43,663 nt of DNA. It comes from UBA11889 sp002313255. Lineage in GTDB: Bacteria; Pseudomonadota; Gammaproteobacteria; Pseudomonadales; Azotimanducaceae. The translations under genes were made by a program, and so were the position numbers. The stretch is taken from the NCBI GenBank assembly GCA_913045265.1, contig CAJWQX010000029.1, positions 1-43,663 of the forward strand. The letters are read 5' to 3'. The notes under the pieces are model-generated. The model was given only the letters and a program-made list of their open reading frames with translations, ran no database searches and was not told where the DNA came from. Positions 16,808-23,197 of the stretch are shown here, one piece after another. Numbering within the stretch: position 1 is the stretch's first letter; every line of letters begins with the position of its first letter.

Positions 16808-17923
16808 GTGGCCGTGATCCCGGAAGATGTTGATCCCTTTCGAGACGTGGCCCTACCCGAGCTCGAAGCTGTTCGATCGGGTGAGGAGCTTGATTGGCCA
16901 TCGATAGCGGATTACTTACGGCACACGCTGCCACCCGAAATTGATACTCGCGGTTCATTCCGTGTTCTGCAGTTTCCCAATGGGTCCGCAAATCTCACCT
17001 ACATGATTGCTTTTGGGACTAGCGAGCTTGTTTTTCGGCGCCCCCCTTTCGGCACCCTGGCGCCAGGAGCTCACGATATGGGTCGAGAATACAAGGTCCT
17101 ATCGACGTTGTGGCGACAGTTTGAGTTGGCTCCTCGAGCATATGTATTTTGTGACGATCACGTCGTGGCGGGCGCCGATTTTTTCGTCATGGAACGGTGT
17201 CGAGGGGAGGTCGTTCGCGGCGTGATTCCCGCAACGATGCGCCAACACACAAACGTCGGGAAACGGATCGGCTGCGCTTTGGTGGATGCAATGGCGCGTT
17301 TTCACCGCCTTGATCCGAGCGTGTCGGATCTCGATGACCTAGGTAGGCCGGAAGGTTTTGTTTTACGTCAACTGCAGGGTTGGAAAAAACGATGGGATTT
17401 GGTCGCGGATGAGCGATACGCTGCCCAAATGGCGGGTATTTTTGATGCATTGGAAGCCACGATGCCTGGCCCGCAACGGGTTTCATTGGTCCATAACGAC
17501 CTCAAGCTCGACAACTGTATGTTTGATCCCGCTGACCCCGATCATGTCGTCGCGATTTTCGATTGGGACATGACGACGCTCGGCGATCCGCTCATCGATC
17601 TAGGTACGTTACTCAATTATTGGCCCGACCCAGATGACGATTCTTCGGTGGTAGGCCTCGCTCATGTAGGGATGGAACGAATGGGTTTGTCCTCCCGTCG
17701 CGAAGTCGTTGTGCGCTATGGCGAGCTGTCCGGGATAGACGTGTCGCGCGCCGACTGGTACGCGGCTTTCGCCCGGTGGAAAACGGCGACAGTCGTCCAA
17801 CAGCTTCACCACCGGTGGGTTGTCGGTGATTCAACCGATGAACGTATGGCGACGGTCGCTGACGGGATCGGACGTTTGATTGGGGGCGCTGAGATGTTCA
17901 TAGCGGCGGACAAAGGCAACTGA
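16808..17923 (+). CDS. APH-like phosphotransferase (ACAD10/11 kinase-domain type)
   Basis: 371 residues, GTG start 3 bp after the cyclase stop. The kinase-like fold shows an N-terminal FRVLQFPNGSANLTYMIAF lobe, then catalytic SLVHNDLKLDNCMF (Asp around residue 230) and the metal-binding FDWDMTTLGDPLIDLG. This variety resembles the kinase domain of ACAD10/ACAD11, which phosphorylates 4-hydroxyacyl-CoAs, more than antibiotic phosphotransferases. A role in phosphorylating a hydroxylated acyl substrate would suit the CYP153-type P450 and acyl-CoA enzymes nearby, but this is inference from family and context. Confidence 0.9.
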   Translation: MAVIPEDVDPFRDVALPELEAVRSGEELDWPSIADYLRHTLPPEIDTRGSFRVLQFPNGSANLTYMIAFGTSELVFRRPPFGTLAPGAHDMGREYKVLSTLWRQFELAPRAYVFCDDHVVAGADFFVMERCRGEVVRGVIPATMRQHTNVGKRIGCALVDAMARFHRLDPSVSDLDDLGRPEGFVLRQLQGWKKRWDLVADERYAAQMAGIFDALEATMPGPQRVSLVHNDLKLDNCMFDPADPDHVVAIFDWDMTTLGDPLIDLGTLLNYWPDPDDDSSVVGLAHVGMERMGLSSRREVVVRYGELSGIDVSRADWYAAFARWKTATVVQQLHHRWVVGDSTDERMATVADGIGRLIGGAEMFIAADKGN

Positions 17924-17951
17924 GCGCTTCGTAGCCTAGGTAAATGATGAT

Positions 17952-18010
17952 CTCTGGCGACGTTGATCGTCAGAGGACCCCGAAGGTGCATGCGACGGAA
18001 AAACGTCCGC
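17952..18010. terminator. Two hairpins between convergent genes
   Basis: The first hairpin pairs CTCTG (17952-17956) with CAGAG (17971-17975), then three further pairs past a 3-base bulge. The second pairs GACG (17994-17997) with CGTC (18004-18007), with a loop of G and five A, and GC with GC around one bulged base. They lie between the ends of the kinase (+) and arsC (-) genes, where a bidirectional stop would be expected. No proper T-tract follows either. Confidence 0.25.
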
Positions 18011-18037
18011 GGCCCGAGCATCGCCTACCGGTGACCC

Positions 18038-18391
18038 CTAATCGAGGAGCGCTAGGACTTTTTCCGAGGGTCGCCCAATGACCGCTTGTCCGCCCCGGGT
18101 GATGATGGGTCGCTGCATCAGTTTGGGGTGTTCGAGAAGAATATTGACTACTGCCTCTTTCGACGTGTAGTCATCGGCGTTAAGCCCAAGTTCGGTAAAG
18201 CTTTTGTCCTTACGAACCATTTCTTGGGGACTTTCCGGTACAAGATCGACGATTCGCCCAAGATCTTCGCGGCTCAGCGGCGTTTTGAGGTATTCAATGA
18301 CATCGAACTCGACGTCGCGCTCGCGCAATATGTCGATTGCGCCGCGTGATTTCCCTCAACCGGGGTTGTGGTACAGCAGAATTTTTTCCAT
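18038..18391 (-). CDS. arsC: Selenocysteine-containing ArsC-family arsenate reductase
   Basis: Read from ATG at 18391 through an in-frame TGA (18358-18356) to the stop at 18038, this gives 117 residues: MEKILLYHNPG-U-GKSRGA and onward. The TGA falls at codon 12, exactly the catalytic Cys12 of plasmid R773 ArsC (motif NPxCSKSR). R60, R94 and R107, the other active-site residues of that enzyme, occur at the same numbers here, as do the YLKTP motif and the closing GRP. A SECIS-like hairpin lies just downstream of the TGA. Without readthrough the gene would start at TTG 18328 and lose its whole active-site loop. ArsC reduces arsenate to arsenite using glutathione or glutaredoxin. It is a single gene with no ars operon partner in the window. 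selA, selB, selC and selD are not in the window. A sequencing error is the alternative. Confidence 0.85.
18318..18346 (-). promoter_or_regulatory. Bacterial SECIS-like stem-loop inside arsC
   Basis: On the coding strand, 14 bases after the TGA, GCGCAAT (18342-18336) pairs perfectly with ATTGCGC (18329-18323) around a 6-base loop, CGACAT. Outside a one-by-two internal loop, CGC (18346-18344) pairs with GCG (18320-18318). The apical loop begins 21 bases after the TGA and has G as its second base. The published bacterial SECIS pattern asks for a loop of 3-14 bases about 16-37 bases downstream, with G in the first two positions and a stable upper stem. All are met. It would recruit SelB to insert selenocysteine at codon 12. 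Confidence 0.8.
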
Positions 18392-18503
18392 GTCGTTAGC
18401 CCTGTGCTACTCGACCAGTATAGCTTGGCCGACATCGGGTCACACGAAGCTTCTTTTAATTAAGTGCGCTACAGTCGCGTCGGAGAAATAAGGTGAGGGA
18501 GCG

Positions 18504-19760
18504 ATGAGCGAGACAGAGCAACGCATTGAGATACCGGATCCCTACTCGATTGCGCTTGATGAGATCGACGTCATGGATCCGCGACTGTTTCATGAAGACA
18601 AACACTGGCGTTATTTTGAGCGGTTACGCCAGGAAGACCCCGTCCATCTCTCTGAGCGTGAACATGCCGGCCGCTTCTGGTCGATTACTAAATTTGACGA
18701 CATTATGGCGATCGACACCAACCATCGCCTATTTTCTTCTGCCCACGGCATCGCGTTGGGGCCACGCGTGGACTTGAATTCGCACGCCGAACCAAGCGCC
18801 TTCAATATGTTTATCTCAACAGATCCACCGAAACACGACGAGCAGCGAGCGACGGTATCCGCCGTGGTCGCACCTCCGAATCTCAAGCTACTTGAATCCA
18901 CTATTCGGGAACGGGCTGGAGCGATTCTGGATGCGTTGCCCGTCGGCGAAACATTTGATTGGGTCGACACCGTTTCCATCGAGCTGACCACCCAAATGCT
19001 AGCAACCTTATTCGATTTCCCGTTTGAGGATCGACGAAAGCTGACGCGCTGGTCCGATGTTGTGACTGCAGGGCAGGAAGAAGGCATCGTCGAGTCAAGG
19101 GAAGAAGGTCGCCAAGAGATGCTCTCTTGTTTGGAGTATTTCACCCGGTTGTGGCATGAACGTGTTGGAAAGCCAGGCAACGATTTGGTATCGATGCTTG
19201 CCAATGGTGACGCCACCCGAGATATGCAGCCGTACGAGTTTCTCGGCAATCTTTTGCTGTTGATCGTCGGAGGCAATGACACGACGCGAAACTCCATCAC
19301 AGGTGGAGTGCTGGCCCTCAACGAAAATCCGTTCGAGTACGAGAAACTCAGGGCCGACCATGGGCTCGTACCGAATATGGTTTCTGAAATTATTCGTTGG
19401 CAATCGCCGATTGCCTATATGCGACGTACCGCGAACGAAGATTGTGAGGTCCGCGATAAACAAATCTTGAAAGGTGACCAACTCTTGATGTGGTACATAT
19501 CGGGGAATCGAGACGAAGACTTCATTCCGAACGCGAATCAATTTCAAGTCGATCGACCCCACGCGCGCCATCATCTTGCATTTGGTTTTGGCATTCACCG
19601 TTGCATGGGTAATCGAATGGCGGAAATGCAATTGCGAGTGCTATGGGAAGAAATCATGAAGCGTTTCGAAACGATAGAGGTCGTCGGCGAGGCCCGCCGA
19701 AACTATTCAACCTTTATCCACGGTTTCCGTGAACTACCCGTTCGAGTCCACGCACTTTGA
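18504..19760 (+). CDS. Cytochrome P450, CYP153-like alkane hydroxylase
   Basis: 418 residues. I-helix GGNDTTR at 256-262, ExxR at E295-R298, and the haem loop FGFGIHRCMG with C367 as the thiolate ligand. The long stretches DPPKHDEQR, VDTVSIELTTQMLATLFDFPFEDRRKLTRWSD, NMVSEIIRWQSPIAYMRRTA and MWYISGNRDE match the CYP153 family of soluble alkane/fatty-acid omega-hydroxylases as I know it. It would convert medium-chain alkanes or similar chains to primary alcohols. CYP153 needs ferredoxin and ferredoxin reductase, and neither is next to it here. A GAGGGAG site precedes the ATG. The LLM oxidoreductase follows with a TTGA stop-start overlap. Confidence 0.93.
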   Translation: MSETEQRIEIPDPYSIALDEIDVMDPRLFHEDKHWRYFERLRQEDPVHLSEREHAGRFWSITKFDDIMAIDTNHRLFSSAHGIALGPRVDLNSHAEPSAFNMFISTDPPKHDEQRATVSAVVAPPNLKLLESTIRERAGAILDALPVGETFDWVDTVSIELTTQMLATLFDFPFEDRRKLTRWSDVVTAGQEEGIVESREEGRQEMLSCLEYFTRLWHERVGKPGNDLVSMLANGDATRDMQPYEFLGNLLLLIVGGNDTTRNSITGGVLALNENPFEYEKLRADHGLVPNMVSEIIRWQSPIAYMRRTANEDCEVRDKQILKGDQLLMWYISGNRDEDFIPNANQFQVDRPHARHHLAFGFGIHRCMGNRMAEMQLRVLWEEIMKRFETIEVVGEARRNYSTFIHGFRELPVRVHAL

Positions 19761-20755
19761 CGAACTTTTCGGTTCTTGATCTCGCCCCCATCGTGGAGGG
19801 GAGTAACGCTGGACGGGCACTTGCAAACACCGTTGACCTGGCGCGTCATGCCGAGGCCTGGGGATTCACGCGCTACTGGCTGGCGGAGCACCATAACATG
19901 CAGGGTATTGCGAGTTCGGCGACCGCCGTTGTGATCGGCCACGTTGCCCAGGGGACGCGCTCGATTCGGGTCGGATCGGGTGGGATTATGCTACCCAACC
20001 ACGCTCCGCTGGTGATTGCTGAGCAATTCGGTACGCTTGAGGCGTTGTTTCCGGGACGAATTGACCTCGGTCTTGGTCGAGCCCCGGGTACCGATCAGCA
20101 GACGTCAATGGCTCTGCGCCGGACCCTCCAAGGCGATATTGACGAATTTCCGCGCGACGTGATGGAGCTCAAGCACTACCTCGCCCCGCCGAAAGAGAAT
20201 CAGCGGGTACACGCCGTGCCAGGCGGCGGTGCCCAGGTACCGATATGGATACTCGGGTCGAGCCTCTACGGCGCTCAACTGGCGGCATTGCTCGGGCTGC
20301 CATTCGCATTCGCATCTCACTTTGCGCCCGCCGCAATGATGCAGGCTATCGATATCTATCGGTCGCGGTTCGAACCGTCGGAGCAGCAAGAACGTCCTCT
20401 CGTCATGCTTGGGTTCAACGTTTGTGCAGCTGAAACAGATGACGAAGCACGGTTTCTGCGAACTTCTGCGATCCAATCCTTTCTCAAGTTGCGCAGCGGG
20501 ACTCCCGGTCGCTTACCCCCGCCAGTGGATGATCTTGAATTGACGCCCGTGCAACAGAAAATGCTTGATGAGATGCGCAGTGCTTCAGCCGTCGGTTCTG
20601 CCGAAACCGTTGCCAAGGAGATCGATCACTTTCTTTTAAAGACAGGTGCGGACGAACTGATTGTTTCGTGTCAAATCTACGAGCACCCGAAACGATTGCG
20701 CTCCTATGAGATTGTTTCTGAGGTGACGGGGTTGCAGACAAACGCGGCCGCGTGA
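19757..20755 (+). CDS. LLM-class flavin-dependent oxidoreductase (MsnO8-like)
   Basis: 332 residues, TTG start at 19757 overlapping the P450 stop. The luciferase-like TIM barrel is clear: the opening FSVLDLAPIVEGSNAGRALANTVDLARHAEAWGFTRYWLAEHHNM, then GSGGIMLPNHAPLVIAEQFGTLEALFPGRIDLGLGRAPGTD. This opening and the AEHHNM segment are typical of the MsnO8-like branch, which are FMN-dependent monooxygenases or reductases. It needs reduced flavin from a reductase not seen in the window. The overlap with the P450 implies joint expression, perhaps a two-step oxidation of the same molecule. Confidence 0.93.
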   Translation: MTNFSVLDLAPIVEGSNAGRALANTVDLARHAEAWGFTRYWLAEHHNMQGIASSATAVVIGHVAQGTRSIRVGSGGIMLPNHAPLVIAEQFGTLEALFPGRIDLGLGRAPGTDQQTSMALRRTLQGDIDEFPRDVMELKHYLAPPKENQRVHAVPGGGAQVPIWILGSSLYGAQLAALLGLPFAFASHFAPAAMMQAIDIYRSRFEPSEQQERPLVMLGFNVCAAETDDEARFLRTSAIQSFLKLRSGTPGRLPPPVDDLELTPVQQKMLDEMRSASAVGSAETVAKEIDHFLLKTGADELIVSCQIYEHPKRLRSYEIVSEVTGLQTNAAA

Positions 20756-20826
20756 GGAGCTGCCGTGGACGAAATCGTCAGAACGTAGGTGTATCGCTTT
20801 TCTCACGCTAGAATGGGGGTGCTCTT

Positions 20827-21735
20827 ATGGCGGTTAACACGGCGGAAAGGATGAGCGAACAGATTGAACGTATGGGTCGAGGGTCGGGGTTTATCGCCGC
20901 GCTTGATCAAAGTGGCGGAAGTACGCCTAAGGCACTGCAGTTATACGGCGTCGATGATTCTGCGTATAGCTCGGATGACGAGATGTTTGACACGGTGCAC
21001 GCGATGCGGACCCGCATCATGACGGACTCGCGGTTCACTGGGACCCATGTACTGGGTGCGATCCTGTTTCAAAACACCCTAGACCGAGAGGTTTTGGGTC
21101 AACCGACTAGTCAGTATCTGTGGCGGGAAAAGCAAATTGTCCCGTTTTTGAAAGTGGATTATGGGATGGACGACCTGGCTGATGGTGTGCAAATCATGAA
21201 GCCGATTCCTGATCTGGACGAGAGACTGATTCGGGCAAAAGCTCTTGATGTGTTTGGTACCAAGATGCGATCGGTCATTAAAGAAGCTAACGGCGGTGGT
21301 ATTGAGAAAGTAGTCGCCCAACAATTCGAATTTGGAGCGAATATTCTTGCACATGGAATGGTGCCCATTATCGAGCCCGAGGTCGACATCCATGCGATTG
21401 ATAAATACGATTGCGAAAACCTCTTACGGGACAATTTACGAGTGCAGCTTGCGGGCTTGGACGGTGATCTTCCCGTGATCTTCAAACTGACCCTCCCTGA
21501 GACTGATGATTTTTATCAGGAGTTTTGCGAGCATACTAAAGTGCTGCGTGTTGTCGCGCTTTCAGGGGGTTATTCTCGAGAAGAATCGAATAATAAATTG
21601 TCTAATAATCAAGGAGTTATCGCTAGTTTCTCTCGAGCTCTCACAGAAGGGTTGCAAGCCGGGCAAACTGTCGCGGACTTTTCCGCGATGCTGGGTTCGA
21701 CGGTCGAGAGTATCGCCGCAGCGTCCGCCACTTGA
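20827..21735 (+). CDS. Class I fructose-bisphosphate aldolase
   Basis: 302 residues. ALDQSGGSTPKAL at 25-37 is the signature of bacterial class I aldolases, and the VIFKLTLPE segment carries the Schiff-base Lys. FLKVDYGM and IEKVVAQQFEFGANILAHGMVPIIEPEVDI complete the barrel. It cleaves fructose-1,6-bisphosphate to glyceraldehyde-3-phosphate and dihydroxyacetone phosphate, and is reversible in gluconeogenesis. It lies 71 bp after the LLM gene on the same strand but has no functional link to it that I can see. A gluconeogenic role would suit growth on lipids. Confidence 0.93.
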   Translation: MAVNTAERMSEQIERMGRGSGFIAALDQSGGSTPKALQLYGVDDSAYSSDDEMFDTVHAMRTRIMTDSRFTGTHVLGAILFQNTLDREVLGQPTSQYLWREKQIVPFLKVDYGMDDLADGVQIMKPIPDLDERLIRAKALDVFGTKMRSVIKEANGGGIEKVVAQQFEFGANILAHGMVPIIEPEVDIHAIDKYDCENLLRDNLRVQLAGLDGDLPVIFKLTLPETDDFYQEFCEHTKVLRVVALSGGYSREESNNKLSNNQGVIASFSRALTEGLQAGQTVADFSAMLGSTVESIAAASAT

Positions 21736-21774
21736 GCTGTTGCTTTGGGCGAAATTTTCCCTCTACAACGGGGT

Positions 21775-22572
21775 TTACGAGACAGCCACGGCACCGCCAT
21801 CGCAAGTGATCGTCTCGCCGACGGTATAAGCGCCAGCCCGCGAACTCAGGAATATGGCGAGGCCGGCGATGTCTTCCATTGTGCCGACACGCCCCCGGGG
21901 ATTATTTCGACCAACGCTGTCCCAATCCGCCCCTTCGACCTTGCCGCCGAAGCCGACACCAGCGCTCAACATCCATGAGGGGAAGGGACCAGGAGCGATA
22001 GCGTTGACGATGATGTTTTCTTTCACCAAATGCGCGGCCATTTGTCGGGTGAGATGATGGACCGCAGCCTTCGCAGCACCGTAGGAGAAGTTATCGAAAA
22101 CGGGAGTTTTAATGCCGTCGACCGATCCGATATTGATCACGCGGGCGGGATCTTCGGGGGTCGCAGATTGACGCAATAGCGGCAACATCTTCTGGGTGAG
22201 AAAAAAAATACCTTTGACGTTTGTATCCATTACTTTGTCCCACCCGCTTTCAGGAAATTCGTCGATGGGCGCACCCCAGGTGGATCCGGCGTTGTTGACC
22301 AGTATATCGAGTCGTTCCTCGCGCTTGGCGATCTCGTTATAAACGTTTTCGATGCCGCCAAGGTCGGAGATATCACCGGGTACCGAAACGCAATCGCCAC
22401 CGTGTGTATTTGCAAGTCGAGCTGCAGTTTCGTCGCAAACGTCGGCTTTACGAGAGTTGATGTAGACGCGAGCTCCGTTGATGAGGAACCCTGCGGCAAT
22501 CATCTCGCCAATTCCTCGAGAACCGCCGGTAACCAGAGCGGTCTTGCCTTCAATCGAGAACCAGTTCGACAT
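21775..22572 (-). CDS. SDR-family NAD(P)-dependent oxidoreductase
   Basis: 265 residues. TGGSRGIG at 15-22, NNAG at 93-96, catalytic S150 (NIGSVDG), Y164 and K168 (YGAAK), and the GETITCDGG end. This closely follows the classical beta-ketoacyl reductase-like SDR pattern. The loop SAGVGFGGKVEGADWDSVGRNNPRGRVG forms the substrate lid. It probably oxidises or reduces a hydroxy/keto group on an acyl or cyclic substrate. A GGGGGAT site precedes the ATG. It is divergent from the DUF35-leuS pair, with an inverted repeat in the gap. Confidence 0.95.
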   Translation of the reverse strand: MSNWFSIEGKTALVTGGSRGIGEMIAAGFLINGARVYINSRKADVCDETAARLANTHGGDCVSVPGDISDLGGIENVYNEIAKREERLDILVNNAGSTWGAPIDEFPESGWDKVMDTNVKGIFFLTQKMLPLLRQSATPEDPARVINIGSVDGIKTPVFDNFSYGAAKAAVHHLTRQMAAHLVKENIIVNAIAPGPFPSWMLSAGVGFGGKVEGADWDSVGRNNPRGRVGTMEDIAGLAIFLSSRAGAYTVGETITCDGGAVAVS

Positions 22573-22638
22573 AACTATCCCCCAAAGGGAGCCATCATAA
22601 CGACCGCAGCATGGGTATTGGTAATCGCATATATGAAA

Positions 22639-22672
22639 CTGATCAACCGAGTGTGCTCTCGTGGTTGATCAG
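22639..22672. repeat. Perfect 10-bp inverted repeat between divergent genes
   Basis: CTGATCAACC (22639-22648) and GGTTGATCAG (22663-22672) are perfect complements, separated by 14 bases. Each arm holds the self-palindrome TGATCA, so two identical half-operators lie 26 bp apart. The site is in the promoter gap between the SDR (-) and DUF35/leuS (+) genes. It could be an operator for two dimers of a regulator, or a leader hairpin with a 14-base loop. No T-tract follows on either strand, so a terminator is unlikely. Confidence 0.5.
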
Positions 22673-22760
22673 AAATTAATCAAAGACGAAGGGTTGCAAA
22701 TACGTGAGTTGGCAACAGCTTGCGTTTAGAATCGCGGTTCACTCGCCACGAGGCGCGATA

Positions 22761-23177
22761 ATGAGCGAATACCGGAAACCAATACCTCGTCCAACACCAG
22801 AGACTCGGTTCTTTTGGGATGGATGCAAGGAGGGCAAACTGCTTTTGCAGCGATGCAAAGAGACTGGGAAAGCGTACTTTCCGCCCAGGCCCTTCAGTCC
22901 TTATACTGGGTCAACCGACGTGGAGATTTTTGAAGCGTCGGGAAAGGGCCGGCTATACAGCTACGTCATCAATGAACGACCTGCGCGGGGCTTTGAAGAT
23001 GACGCCCCGTATGCGATAGCAATCGTGGAGCTCGACGAAGGCGTCCGCATGATGAGCAATATCGTCGATTGCGAGCAGACACCGGAAGCGTTGAAACTCG
23101 ATATGCCTTTGGAAGTCGTATTTGACGAGATCAACGACGATGTCGCATTGCCGAAATTCCGACCTCAAGAAAGCTGA
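22761..23177 (+). CDS. DUF35 OB-fold/zinc-ribbon acyl-CoA-associated protein
   Basis: 138 residues from ATG 22761; a GTG at 22704 would add 19 residues without family match, and an AGG site precedes the ATG. The layout matches the DUF35 family: PRPTPETRFFWDGCKEGKLLLQRC, then FPPRPFSPYTG, then an OB-fold (GKGRLYSYVINERP, YAIAIVELDEGVRMMSNIVD, MPLEVVFDEI). The zinc ribbon normally has four Cys (QRCxxCG and CPxC); here only the first is kept. These proteins accompany thiolase/lipid-transfer enzymes or ChsH2-type hydratases. No thiolase is adjacent. The leuS gene starts 20 bp downstream. Confidence 0.88.
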   Translation: MSEYRKPIPRPTPETRFFWDGCKEGKLLLQRCKETGKAYFPPRPFSPYTGSTDVEIFEASGKGRLYSYVINERPARGFEDDAPYAIAIVELDEGVRMMSNIVDCEQTPEALKLDMPLEVVFDEINDDVALPKFRPQES

Positions 23178-23197
23178 GCACAGCGCCGATTCGACTT

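Noticed and set aside
18038..18328. Conventional 96-codon reading of arsC starting at TTG 18328
   Set aside because: It lacks the whole catalytic N-terminus; in-frame sequence upstream restores every ArsC motif through the TGA codon.
22704..22760. Longer DUF35 start at GTG 22704
   Set aside because: Extra residues have no family match and the ATG at 22761 has an AGG site and a family-like beginning.
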